Below are positions 1-12,067 of a stretch of 64,000 nucleotides of DNA, piece after piece; the stretch's first letter is position 1; each line of letters opens with the position of its first letter. The notes under the pieces are model-generated. The model was not told the origin of the DNA. It did not search any database and worked only from the letters and a program-made list of their open reading frames with translations. The DNA comes from Neelides folsomi. Its lineage: Eukaryota; Arthropoda; Collembola; Neelipleona; Neelidae. The translations under genes were made by a program, and so were the position numbers. The stretch lies in assembly GCA_034687125.1 (NCBI GenBank), contig JAQGBZ010000140.1, forward strand, positions 62,001 through 126,000, read 5' to 3'.

Positions 1-242
1 CTATGCATTACAATATATTTATGTAGTAGTAAAACATCAATGAAATAAATCAATTTCTTTTCCCTAATTTGCAAAAAAATTGAAAATTGGAAAATTCAAA
101 GCATTATAAATTCAATGCACTATTAAATAAATTGGTTCCAGGTTTAAGTTAGACGTTAAAGAAAGAAGGATTCAAAATTTAATACGCAGTGCCAATAGCT
201 GACACATAAAGTTTTGAAATACATACATAAATATATACATAC

Positions 243-3200
243 CATTTCGATTTTTATTTTGTTGCATCCGTAGCAAAGGGCCAGAATTCCCTCGGAGTCG
301 ATGTCCAGGGCACTCTGGGAAATAAGAAAGGAAGTCAAGGAAGAGCGGAGCGATGGGAATTGGCTCAATAGACCTTTCTCGATGGAGAGAAAAGGATTCG
401 AAGTTGAGAGTAAATGGGGCTATTGAATAATTCATGACTTTCCCATTCTCCTCCTCCTCCTTCGTCCTCCTCCTCCTCTAAAGAGTGTCACTCACTCATG
501 ACGAATTCAAATAAATAGTTGAGCCAATTTGCAAACTGTCTCAAACAGAGTGTTCTCCAGCGTCCACTCTCAAACCAATTAAGAAACGAAACACTCGACT
601 GCCTTCCCAAACCCAACAACACTTTTCACTCCTCAGCTCCATTAAGAACCTCAATCGGGAGGAGAGGTCATGGTATTTGTTTTAATATTATAAGTAAATG
701 GGACGAGTTGCCCTGTCCCTCCTTCCCACTTTTCCGCTCGTGGGGAGAATGGGAATGAGGGGAAATGAGGACTAACCTTGCAAAAAACACATGATGGTTT
801 GGGAGTAATGGAATTCTCTTCCCTTTCACCACTTTCCAGGTTCTCCACGAGTTTTCCTCCCATACGAGTGAGCGTTGAAGCGGTTGAGGGATATCCCCTT
901 GTGATTAAATCCCCGATCAGCTCCTCGCACTGTTTCTGAATTGTTTCAATTTTCTCTTTCTGGAAGAAAGAAAAAAGATTCTTTTAACTCCTCTATTCAT
1001 AACAACCGCTGAGAGTTTCCACTTCAACCCATTTCTTCTAATGGAACAGCCTTAATAAAATGAAAGATAAAACTATTTATACCATTCTAACACTTTTTTT
1101 ATTCTCTAGTGATAAATTCACAAAATTTTCAATTGCACAGTCAATTATTAATCAGCCTTAATTTTTACCAATTCCATAAAATAAAAAATGTATGAATTGG
1201 TTGAATTTTCTCTGTACTGTAAAATGTTTAAATGTTTAAACTTTGAAATACCCAAATAAATAAGAAAATTAACGCTCTGGAAAATTTTAGATCAAATGTT
1301 AAAGGAATTTGTGTGAAAATAAGTTTTGTGAGATTATCAATATTAACTTGACCACAGACTGGTGATTGGCATTTAATTAAAGATATGGGTTGAGCTGTAT
1401 ATAAAATGAAATAAAATATAAATTCCTCCTTCCGAAAGCGAATCCATGCGGAGGAGTTAACGTGCTTTCCCTTTTTATTAATTCATTTTTAACACTCTGC
1501 TCGAGCGATGAAAGAATTCCATTACGGAATGCATAAAATGCATGAGGGACTTCCGCGACAAGAATTTTACACCAGGAAAAAGGCGGATTGGGGAAGTGGA
1601 AACGCGCCATGAGCTTAACGGAATATAAATGTTAAATGAGAGCTGGGCTTTTAAAAATTAATATTTTCAAACGGTGAGGAAACTCGTGGAGCATTCGAAT
1701 GAATGAAATTGGATGAAGAAGGTCTTGGATAATGATTAAAGGACTTGACTATGATTACTATTAGGAAAAGTCTAAAGGGTGTCTTCACCTCATGCATAAT
1801 AAGTTGGGAGGGGTCGAAGGTCTCTCCCACAATTCCCCTCTTATTTTCTTATTCGAGTGAAATGGAATTGAATGTTGTCTGTGTTGTGTACTCAAAATCG
1901 ACTTCCTCCACTCTCTAAAGAAATGAAATTGAAGGGAAATGGCTTTCAAACCAAAAGCTATTTCCGAATTCTCTTCCCCGTCATATCTCCTTATTCTTAT
2001 GCAAAAGGTAAAGAAGATGGTGAATTTAAATCCTATTCAAAATTCCCCTACTTATTATTCCCCGATGTAGGAAAATTTATAAATTATTTTCTTTCAAAAT
2101 TCAAATTCAGAATTTAGGTCAATACAAATAATTAGCATAAAATAAATAAACCCAAGTTAAAATAAGTACATGCCTACTTTACTATTATGCGAAACTGCAT
2201 ACTGTGTAAAACAGATAATAACTATAATTATACATTAATCTTTATCTTTTATCCTCATTCATCATTAATTCACCAAATTAAAAGCTTTCGATGCTAAAAA
2301 TCGTGAAACGACAATTAAACTATTAGAAATATGGCATGTATTTAATAATTTTAGGAAAATTAAAAAAATTGATTAGAATAAAATTAAATATTTTATGAAA
2401 AAATTATTCATAGGGTCATTTATGCATGCAAGAAATCAATGGCTCTTTTTCAAGTCTTTAAGCTTTAAATCACATAAGAATTACCTTGTCAATGGAAGGT
2501 CCAGGCACGGCTTCCAATGAACCGAGATATTGCTGTAAATCATCGGCTGAAAGGTCCATGAGAGGTCGGAGAATTTCCAGTTTCTCTACTTGCGTCACAA
2601 GGGCCTGGAAAGATTCCATAGAAAAATGAATCAAATTCTGACAATCGCCCAAGTGAAATTTTCACTAAAACTCTTTCACGCACTATAACAAGGGATTTAA
2701 AACTAAGCAATTTACCCTGTCAATTTTAATTAAGAGAACGAAGGCAAGTAAGAAAGTCAAAACCGTCAAAACATTTCCCCCAAAACCAAAGCTCTCATCT
2801 TCTAACTTGTCAAAAGTCTAAATAGAACTCTAGCCTTGTTTTTGAGCCTATAGTATTCCAAATATTATTAGCAGTTGTTTATAAAGAAGATTTTCTTTTT
2901 TCCCATACAAGAAAGTTTTAAGTTTGTAGGTTAAACATGTAATGGTTGGGAGTCTTTTTGATATAGGGGCTAAGTAAAAGCACTCGATCATTGTGGGAAA
3001 AATCAGACCATTTGATCGGCGAGTTGAGCTCCTCTTCCCAGGGCCATGAAGGAGAGCATTTTAACAGCCAGAGAAGTTTGATCCTCACCCACAACGACTC
3101 TTTTCACTCCACGGTCCTTTCCAATCCCAAGGACCAAATTGTACCTGTAAAAAACAACATTTTCCTCACTATGTTCAAAAAAGAAACTACACAAAGGGAA

Positions 3201-4566
3201 CTCCTCACTCCATTGATTTCCGGCCTGATTTTCAATACAAAAAGTTTTGTTCGAGGTTCTCATTACTTGAGTTTGAGAAGGAAATCGTCTCTCGAGGTTT
3301 TCGACTTGATGCTCCCAGTGAGTTTGGCGAGAAAATCAGTCAATTTGGGATCAAAAGGAAAAGTTTCTTCAATTGCCTCCGCCTCCGCTCCACTTCCGTG
3401 CAAATGGGGTGAGGATCGGTAAATATTGGGCTTCCCCCCATCTTGATAATGATGATGTAGATCATTCCTTCCCAAACAAAGAATCCCGAGTTCTATGGAG
3501 GAAAGAAGGAGTGAAAAGCGGAGGGAAAACTTCTCCTCCGTTTCCTCCAGCCATCTCTCCAACTCTTCTAATTTCCTCTTCTTCACCAAGCCCTCTTCCA
3601 CTCCTGGAACCAGGCCCCATTAACAAACTTTTTAACAAGAAGAAAAATAAGACTCGGAATAATTCCATATAACTAAATTCATGCATGACCCATGCTCACA
3701 TTATACATAATATAGTATTACATTCTCCTTCATTCAAACCTGAGAGTTTATTAAGAAAAGAAATATGATGATTTCTAAATATTCCTCTAAAGTTTTCTTA
3801 TAATAATGAAATTCGACCACAAAGGTGTCGCATCACAAAAGAAAAATATGAAATGAGAACAAGTGGAGATGAAATGAAAAGCTCAAATCATCCATGTTAA
3901 AAGTATACCAATGAATGCATTCCTTACACAAAGGGTGTCAATTGTCAATTATCTTAATATTTTTAAAGTCTGGAATATTAGACGGACTATAAACCTTTCT
4001 TTCCGCATCATTTCTTATAAAATGAATATTGTGCTGACTGAGATGTTGACGGTGGCATTATTAAAACCCAAACTTACCTCTAATATAGAGGATTGTAAAA
4101 TTGAAAGGGCATATAAAGCTGGGTTTCTTTTCATCTTGGGAGACTTGAGCTGAAGAGAGCTTCGCATTTTTAATTAAGTTGAGAAGTGCGAAGGATGAAG
4201 TCGTCCCATCAAACTCAACGATTACTTCTTCCAAATTCTCAAGTAAATTCTTGTGTTTGGAAGGATTCCTATCGGGTTTTACAATGTCGGAAAGTTTCTT
4301 CCTAAACTTCAAGTCGCAGCGATGAATCCAACAGGGGCTATAAGATTACAATTTTAATTTTACTTCAAGCATGAAAAAGCAGTTGATTATTCAAAACAAA
4401 AGTTTTTCCTAATGTGGCGTTTTAATTGTCCATTACTATTTAATTTGTTTATTTGAATCTAGGTTCTTAATTCTTACCCACAAAATATTTTTCTCAATCT
4501 CTTTACAGAAATTGTTCCACATGCTATAGATAGTCCACATTCAGTACACAGGATATTGGAATTCAT
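243..4566 (-). CDS. CTU2: Cytoplasmic tRNA 2-thiolation protein 2 (CTU2/NCS2), 3' end missing
   Basis: Seven exons join in frame: 4566-4478, 4337-4078, 3603-3267, 3144-3009, 2604-2485, 959-777 and 314-243, giving 399 codons; the last visible donor (GTATGT) shows that the gene continues beyond base 1. CTU2 works with CTU1 in the cytosol to add the sulfur of mcm5s2U34 in Lys, Glu and Gln tRNAs. The protein opens with CTEC and CGPC cysteine pairs, then a degenerate PP-loop (EFDGTTSS). The family block reads VVVGEDQTSLAVKML and then ALGRG, next to LRPLMDLSADDL, and matches the human order as I remember it. Near the C-terminus are CVFC and CYGC, the second zinc-binding pair. The start ATG opens a short exon carrying CTEC. 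The donor after 3009 is GTCTGA, an unusual border, so that junction is the least sure. The family is clear; exon ends may be off by a base or two. Confidence 0.88.
447..479. repeat. Polypyrimidine CCT/TCC microsatellite
   Basis: An imperfect run of TCC triplets, interrupted once by TTCG. It lies in the CTU2 intron between the last two visible exons. On the gene strand it is a GGA-rich purine run. Probably a neutral simple repeat. Confidence 0.8.
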
Positions 4567-5441
4567 GATGAAGATTTGCTATATAAATAATTGCAAACAA
4601 CATAAAATTAAAATTCATTGAATTAGGCAAGTATCGAGTAAAGTTATAAACATTACAACATCGATCATTTTACATTATGTAACGTAATTACCTCAAGAAT
4701 GAATCTCCAAATTAAAATAAGGCCTTTATTAAGGTCCTTAATTCCTTATATGAAAACTCCTTGATTCATCACTTCATAAAAATAAGAGTTGAACGAACGC
4801 GAACGTGGACGAGGACGGGTGAAATGAGAAAAGAATCTTCTCCGACTTTCTCAATTTGGAGAGAATCGAGAATCAGAAAGTGAGATATACGGAGAACTTG
4901 TCGCAACTCAAGTTGAGAGTACTTATAATATTCAATAATTATTTGACCGATATTATATTAATATTTTCTATGTTATTTAAGACATTATTTAATAGGTAAA
5001 TTACAATTTTAATTACATAGTTAAACCTTAAAAAATAAGAAATAAATGAGTCTTATAACTTGATTAAATCAGCATGAATTTTCTTCTCTCCCACTCTCCC
5101 TTTGAATTTAGTCCAACTTTTAGAAGCAAGAAATCCACTCAGGGCACCTTAAGACATTTCCAACCGTTCTTTTACCACGAACAAGAGTTTATTGTGTATG
5201 CAAAAATTATATTATAGTTATAGTACAACAATTATATTATATACTCCCTTTTATATGAATGTTCCATACAGAATCGATTTTGCCCACATGTTGATTTTGG
5301 TTATGTAACTGACTTGTGTGGTGTGAGATGTTATTTATGAAAGAAAATTAAAATAGTTCAGTTTTGAAATATTTATTAATCCTAACTTAATTGTTAGCAA
5401 GTTTTTAACTAGTTTTTCAAATTGAATTGTAATATTTTCAC
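4567..5441. other. Intergenic stretch between two minus-strand genes
   Basis: AT-rich DNA between the CTU2 start and the 3' end of the next minus-strand gene. Around 4790-4930 is a less AT-rich patch with several CG dinucleotides that could be part of the CTU2 promoter or leader. I see no coding exon, RNA gene or repeat here. Confidence 0.5.
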
Positions 5442-6837
5442 TTTCTAATTTTGTTTTGTTAAATTCGCATCCTTGCTGGGTAAAGCAGGAAGAGACTTTT
5501 TTTCTAAAGATAATGTTGCCCAATTTATATCATTCTTTAATTCAGTCGGAGATATCGGATCGCTCCCAGCCCCAGATTCATCCCTACTTGTGTCAGGATC
5601 GAGAGACGTTGAACTTAAAATCTGATTAATATTTTCATCACACTTTGAGCTCAATATGTTCAAAACTGTCACAGGCTCCGGTTTCTTCTTTGCATTCCTC
5701 AAGCAAGTTAGGCATCTGCAGTTTTTAATTCTGAAAAATTCTTTGAGTCGTTCCTTGAGGGATTTCTTCTCACTTGTTTCATTCGATTTTTCCGTGAGGG
5801 CTGGTTTTGTGAGTAAATCTAACTTGATAAGCCCTTCTTCTAAAACGAATATCCCAGGGCAGCTGTGCACTTTTCTAGCAGAATTGTTAGACGTCGTACT
5901 TTGACTCGTGTCAGCAGAGCCTTAAATTAAAAATTGAGTGTGATAAGTTAACATTTAATTATTTAATCTTCTTTTCTCAGTTTTTCCCCAAAAGTTGTAT
6001 TTTGAGTACAATAGTAGGAAAAATTCATAATTTACAATTCTTATATTCCACTATAGATTCTGCTTGCTTATTCGCATTCTCGTCTTCATTGCTATCAACA
6101 CGTTGGGACCATTGGATATTCTTTGGTTTCGATTCTCCAATTGTAATATTTGGCGTAAGTTTGAGACAACTTTTAGGATATCTCAACAAACGGATTGACT
6201 GCCCAACTTCTTCCTCTGAAATTTCTTGGGATCTTCCTGCTGCTGTCCAATTCCTTGACGATGTTGGATGGATGATCTGCACACCATCGTCATCTTTTAC
6301 CTTCTCTTCTTCAGGAGTGAAATGACTCAGGAAATTGTTCAAGATGCAATTAATTCTTTGGGCATATGTAGGAACCCAAGTGGGAAGTTTCATTTCATAA
6401 TGTCTTCGACTGATCACTTCATCAAGAGACACAACATAACGATGGCCCGGAGCTGCTCGGGGTTTAAGAGTAAAACCCAAAATCTCATATTTCCCACAAA
6501 TCATTGTTTTCGATTTTTCACTCATTGGAATGGAGAGATTGGTCGTATGACTTGAAGTTGTTCCGATAATTGTATTCGGACTTTCAGATGCGAGAATGAC
6601 AAGAGAGTCTGATGAAGAGGAAACGTCAATACCAGAGGAATCCGTTGCTTCGTCTCCGTCTCCACCAACCTGACTCATGTCACTTCCTGACCTTGTTGGT
6701 TCATCCACTTGGACAGAAAACCGATCATCGCTGTCTTCCGTGTCGGCTAAATGACCATCACTTTCGTCAGCTTCAACCACTCCAACGGGATTTGTAGGAA
6801 CAAACGAAGGGAGCTGCTGCCGTTGGAATCCGTCCAT
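5442..6837 (-). CDS. Unrecognised acidic two-exon protein with a possible PP1-docking motif
   Basis: Exon 1 runs from the ATG at 6837 to a GTAAAT donor near 6031; exon 2 starts near 5920 after TTTAAG and ends at a stop near 5445. The split codon joins to Cys, giving roughly 420 residues. The ATG follows an in-frame TAA 12 bases upstream. The first about 110 residues are acidic and Ser-rich (SSSSDSLVIL). A more ordered block follows (KYEILGFTLKPRAAPGHRYV, then LPTWVPTYAQRI). Later, PKNIQW fits the R/K-x-V/I-x-F/W pattern that docks protein phosphatase 1, which is only a pattern match. The C-terminal exon has a basic stretch (KKSLKERLKEFF) and CRCLTC. No signal peptide or membrane segment is seen. 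I do not recognise the family. The long open frames and good splice sites support a real gene. Confidence 0.65.
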
Positions 6838-8057
6838 CTCGACTATTTAATTACTTAATTACCATTTAGCCAATTAATTTTTTTTCAATTTTCATCTTTC
6901 TGATATGGGTTACCATGAATTGAATGTTTTATAAGTAGAATATTTTTCCTCGCAAACAATGACAAGCATGATAACAACTTCATATATTTTATGCTCATCC
7001 AACACCCAAAGAATGATCAAAGCAAAGATGATATATAAGATAGTATAATAAGATATAATACAATTAAAATAAATTTCAATTGTCAAAGCTCTCGTCTTAA
7101 ATGAGTGATTAGAATTGTGTATTGGATTTTATTGTACGTGTTTAAAATTATCGAAGAAAGTAATAGGTGTGTGTGTGTGATTAAAATAAGATACATTTTT
7201 AATACGACTCAAAAATGCTATCTAAAAATTATCGTAAATACTTCACACTAGAAATATTACTTCTGTATTTATATTTAATTACGTCTAATAATATAATACT
7301 TTAGATTTAATTACAGTTGTAAGTAATATTTAATCTATACTATCGAAGACTACCGAACTAACAGCTATACGCGATATTCACATTTCTTTAGCCTTAAATT
7401 TACAAATAATCAGAGAACATGAATAAACATTTGGAATGAAGGGGAAATTATTATATTGTATCACAATGAATGATCTCCGAAACTCATAATTAATATAATA
7501 CATTATATTATTTTAAATCAGCAATTATATTGCTAGAAACTCATGTCTTTAGGCAAATCGTAAAGCTTATTAGTTTGTAATTTATTTTATATCATTAAGT
7601 AATTAGCATTAAAATTAAAACACTGAAAAGAGACGTTATATTACATAAAATCTGCGCACTCTAATAATTTGCAACCACACTTCAATCATGCATATTTACA
7701 CAAGTACAGACATTTAACGTGAAATTATTTTGTACGTTATATCTAATAAATATGAATATTAGATACTTCAGAAGAGTCGAACTTAAAATAATATCTATTT
7801 AATAATAATGACATTTAGTGATCAACATTAAGAACATGTAACATGTACAATAATTGTAATGATTCAACAATTTAAGAGTTTCATTTACACTTATTAGACT
7901 TCAATAAATTATTTAAATATGATGAAGCCTTATTAATAGGTATATATGTTATTTGATTTATTGAGTTAAGGGTTCTCTATTAGTTTTTTTCATTATTGAA
8001 TTTACAATTTTCGCCGATTGACGAACGTCATTGATGCATTGGATGTAATTTTTTGTT
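6838..8057. other. AT-rich intergenic region
   Basis: Very AT-rich DNA between the start of the unrecognised minus-strand gene and the 3' end of gamma-SNAP. It holds a short TG run near 7167-7180. It should contain the promoter of the left gene and the 3' UTR of gamma-SNAP. No coding exon or structured repeat was found. Confidence 0.5.
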
Positions 8058-9597
8058 TTAACAAAGACCGCCTCCTTCATCGTCATCGGCAGAACCTTTT
8101 ACTGATTTGTAGCTCGGAGCTGCATTTTCTCGAACTTGCGGTCGTTGTGGATCAATTAAACCAGCTGGGAGAGGTAAGTCTCTCGCAAGCCTATGAGGAA
8201 ACCAATATTGGTAAAATATCCAGAATGAAATGTAAAATATTTTGAAATTAGAAATATTAAAGTTGTAAAATTTTATCACTTTGCATATTCGACGTCCATG
8301 TGCTTTATAAATGGACTATTGAGGGCTTTCCGGGCGACATCAGGGTCTTCATCATCGTAGCCCCTTAGAAGAGTTTCCAATGTTCCGATTTCCTCAGCTT
8401 CGCAGCAATTTCCAAATTCCTTAAAGGCCTTTTCAGCAGCGACGTAATCTTCTCTTCCTAATTGAACGAGAACAAGTGCGACGGCCAGCCGTCCAATCGC
8501 AGGAATATTTTCTCCTTGTTGGTGAAGAGAAATTTCTCTCCTAATTGCATCCGCAGCATCGTCGTACCTTGAAGTTTATTTAAGTATTTATTTTTTTATA
8601 ACTTTAAGTTTATTTAGAAAAAAAATACCAGCAATTTCCAAATCTAAATCAAAAATTAATATAAAGTAATATTTTAATTTTAATTACATTTTTAGTCTGA
8701 CGAGAAGTCGTGACATTTTTGTGGCAAATTCTGCCGCCTGCCTTGGCCTATCCTCAATCTTAAAATGAATAAATGATAAATAAATAAATTTAAATTAAGA
8801 CTTTACAATATTAGTTTGATGGTTATAAATATGTGATATGTTTTAATACCATTACGACGTCAACTCCACGACGGTAAAGATCAACAGCTCTGAGAGGTTC
8901 TTGAGTCTCGATCATTTTCGCTGCTTTGTCCAAGCAAAGTGCTCCTTGATCTGGTTGTCCGTGCTATTTCAAATAATGATGTGGAATTATTTATTTTACT
9001 CAATATTAACGAAAAATTGTTTATAATATTTACCTGCTGATACATATTGCACGCTCGCTCAGCCAAATTGGCGATTTCAAGAAGTTCTCCTAGTTCCTTA
9101 CACATAAGAGCAGCTTGTTCCAAGCTTCGAGCCGCATTAAATAAACTAAAAACATATATGGAAAATAAGTTAAGTTAATATTAAAAATGATTATAAATGC
9201 AATTGGGTTTTTATATTCGACATTACCTTCTGTTTTGTTTATGGCAATCCGCTGCTTTCAGATAACAGTTCTTACAATCTAGATATGACTTTTGACTTTT
9301 GTAGCAAGTGGCTGAAAATCAATAATTAATGGTTCAATACAAATGAGTTCCTTTTTCGTTATATCGAGAAATTTTCTGTGATTAAAATGAAGGTGTACAA
9401 ACCTGCTTTATTATATTCGTCAGCAGCAATTTCAAAATCGGGTTTCCATTTAAGCAGCGAAGTCTTAAGGCTAAAATTATGAATGAACATGAGATTAACG
9501 TATTAAAGATTTGATTTTTATATCAATTGAATGTCAATTACCATTTCTCTGCTTGACGAATGTGTTCTTGAGCTTCCTCAATTTTAGAATTCGACAT
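8058..9597 (-). CDS. NAPG: Gamma-soluble NSF attachment protein (gamma-SNAP)
   Basis: Eight exons join in frame: 9597-9542, 9470-9403, 9311-9227, 9145-9034, 8963-8850, 8758-8688, 8567-8280 and 8190-8058, giving 308 residues against about 312 in human. Gamma-SNAP is a cytosolic adaptor that recruits NSF to SNARE complexes for disassembly in membrane traffic. The N-terminus carries the family motif LKWKPDF. The middle is the helical TPR-like solenoid (SLEQAALMCKELGEL, ERACNMYQQ). The tail YAKLARDLPLPAG leads to an acidic end, and the last residues GGGLC match the GGLC end of vertebrate gamma-SNAP rather than alpha-SNAP. The introns are very short, many under 120 bp. It shares a 261-bp upstream region with the divergent gene at 9859. 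Confidence 0.93.
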
Positions 9598-9858
9598 TTT
9601 TATAAATTAAATGTAAAGGTCAAACTATCATACAGATGAGCAGATTATTCGTTTCACGGACCTGTTTTGATAAAGAAAACATGATTAATTAAATTGTTTT
9701 AAGTTAAATATTCGTATCGATAATGATAGTAGCAAAATTAACAGCTGTAATAGAGAATTATTCTCCTCCATTTTCACAATTGCAAAATCTACTGTAAACC
9801 TAAATAATCCAATTTAACACTTTTTGAATCGATTAATATTTTAACTACAAAACCAATA
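9598..9858. promoter_or_regulatory. Probable bidirectional promoter between gamma-SNAP and a small plus-strand gene
   Basis: Only 261 bases separate the two divergent start codons, so both promoters and both leaders must lie here unless an upstream exon was missed. The sequence is AT-rich, with no clear TATA box or long motif I can assign. This is inferred from layout alone. Confidence 0.5.
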
Positions 9859-10410
9859 ATGTCGTATTATGGAGACTTTGGTGAGGAGCAGCCAATCAAT
9901 GTGGAAAGGGCAACGCAGTTAGAAATAGGAGAAATGAGACGATTCATAAGAGAATACTATGAGCCCCTCTTCGGATATTCAAATCGTCCCAAAACGATTA
10001 ATTTGTTGCATAAATTTAATATGGCTCGAGTAAATATCTTTAATAATTTATTAACTACTACGATTTAAACATATTTTAATAATGATGAGTCAGATACTCT
10101 TGAATATTTAAGATATTTCTAAAAGAACTTATTATTTTGACTTTCTATTATATCTAGTGAAATTAAAATTAAAAATTTTTATTCTTAGGGAATCCTCAAG
10201 GAAGAGTATGACAAAGATTTGGGTTATCGTCTTATGAAAAAGGCGATTACAGAGGAATATCCCGATGCCGTCTATTTTCCTGCTGGGGAATCTGACGTCG
10301 ACCACGACTCGTGGCATTTGGCTCCGAAGAAAACAAAAGAAGAGAAAGAAGAACGGGCAAGAGAAAAGAAAAATCTTTCCAGAGTTGGAAGCGTCGTCAA
10401 CAGTATTTAA
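9859..10410 (+). CDS. Small unrecognised protein, 130 residues, charged C-terminus
   Basis: Two exons, 9859-10029 and 10189-10410, join in phase 0 across a 159-bp GT-AG intron with a TTCTTAG acceptor. The protein starts MSYYGDFGEE, runs through a probably helical middle (EIGEMRRFIREYYEPLFGY, MARGILKEEYDKDLGYRLM), has an acidic patch around ESDVDHDSWHL, and ends in a Lys/Glu-rich helix (KKTKEEKEERAREKKN). There is no signal peptide, membrane segment or Cys/His pattern. The clean intron, codon use like its neighbours and head-to-head placement with gamma-SNAP suggest a real, probably conserved gene. I do not recognise the family and give no function. Confidence 0.75.
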
Positions 10411-12067
10411 TTTAATGAAGGGGGAGAAGAAACAATTAAAAGTTACCTTGAGAAATTTAATCGTATTCTTGTTCATGTCCTCAAGAAATTGATGTAGAGT
10501 AGAGAAGGAAAAGAAAAGTATTCTACAGATAGTTATAAGATTGATATTATGTAATTTAGTGCAATAATTAAAAATTATCCAAAAAGATTAAAATGGGTAA
10601 ATTATTTAAGCATCACTGATCCTTAGAGAATCGTTAGAGCTCTTGTACTCAATTTTCTTTGCTAATCTTCTAGAAAGGGAGGGAGATGATGGGAGTTTGG
10701 AGATAAGGAGAATGTGTAGATTTTTCGGATTCGCGATATAACCCTCCCTGTATGCCATATAGTCAGAGATGACCGAATTGTAGTATAGGGATCCCTTTAC
10801 CTCTATCCGAGACATGCGGGAAGATCGGGAGAAGCACCTACGATGTATGGAAGTGATGCAATAAGCATAGGACCGAATTTCGGGGAATAAGAAAACAAAC
10901 GGCTGGGCGGTGTAGAGGGAGGAAATGTTCCTTCCCAAACCCAACTCCTTAACCCGTAAGTTGATTACTCACCTTTAGAAGTGGCCAGGACGTATGTTGT
11001 AATTAAGAGTTAAGGACAGAGTGATTAAACTCCTATTAACGGAATTTAAAAGAGAGATTGGAGCAGGTGGGAGTTCCAGGTTTTAGGAAGTGGCGAGTCC
11101 CATCCCTCCCAGTGCGAATTCTCTTTTTCGGTCGGAGTCGGAGTCGGGGATTTTGCTGACGTTCCCGGATGGGTTCCCAGCATGAGCAGAAGTCCCGGGA
11201 CCTCAAGGAGCCACATAATATTTATTTACGCCGTAGTACTCTCCTATCCCCAAACGAGTCTCACCTAACAGACTCACTGCAGTCAAGTGCTTTCACTCCT
11301 TAAAAATCACACACACATTTAACATTATAATTTACTAATTTGAAATTAAATCCAGCTCTTCTTTAACTCACGTTTAAATATTTAAATATTATACAAAATG
11401 AGATATTCTTTTGATAACCGATTTATAAAATTTGAACATTTTTAAAACGTGGTTAACTTTATTACATTTTACATTTTTCATCACAATTAAAAATGATCGT
11501 GAAGTGGAATTTTCAATCTCTGCATCAAACCCCCTCAATTTAAGATTTTTAAAACCAATTTTAATCACACTTGTTATACATTTTTATGCCTAATAACCTA
11601 TAAAATTAAAATTACTTGATAAATACTTTCTTCAGATTGGTCTTTAGAATTTGTTTACATTATTAATTCTCACATACCAAAAACTTAAGAGTATTTTCTT
11701 CAACCACAATCAAAATATCACAATCCTTCTTCACATCCGGCTCCTTTAAGTAAAGACAAATATCGAGGTTTTAGCCTTGGAAAAGTATAAATATCCAAAG
11801 GTAGGCTAAAATATTATTTTTGTTAATGTACTTTCGCAATTTAAGAGTAATGTACGTTACATAAATATTAGTAAATATCATTCTATCATCCGATGCATTC
11901 ATCAAATTGCTCGAATTACATTATAATTCGCCAATTCAAGTTATTATACTCAATACTCTATTATTCTTTTCTCTTTAGATAAAGAAGGAATTTGGCCAAA
12001 GATTTACTTAACCAAGGGACCACCTTGATTTCAACTCCTCACATACGCTCGACACTTTGATAACATA
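10411..12067. other. Intergenic region and leader of the next plus-strand gene
   Basis: A less AT-rich stretch at about 10900-11300 (several CG dinucleotides, CGGAGTCGGAGTCGGGG near 11130) looks like a promoter or first non-coding exon. A good acceptor (CTTTTCTCTTTAG, ending 11978) just before the ATG at 12068 suggests that 11979-12067 is the spliced 5' leader of the following gene. The 339-base minus-strand open frame at 10606-10944 has no matching splice sites or family signal. Confidence 0.45.

Noticed and set aside
2991-3672. Plus-strand open frames of 99-143 codons
   Set aside because: They lie antisense over CTU2 exons 3 and 4, whose minus-strand translation matches the family. They are shadows.
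7167-7180. TG dinucleotide run
   Set aside because: Only about six units; too short to list as a useful repeat or as a Z-DNA element.
10606-10944. Minus-strand open frame of 112 codons
   Set aside because: Sits in a CG-richer promoter-like patch, has no recognisable domain and no splice context.
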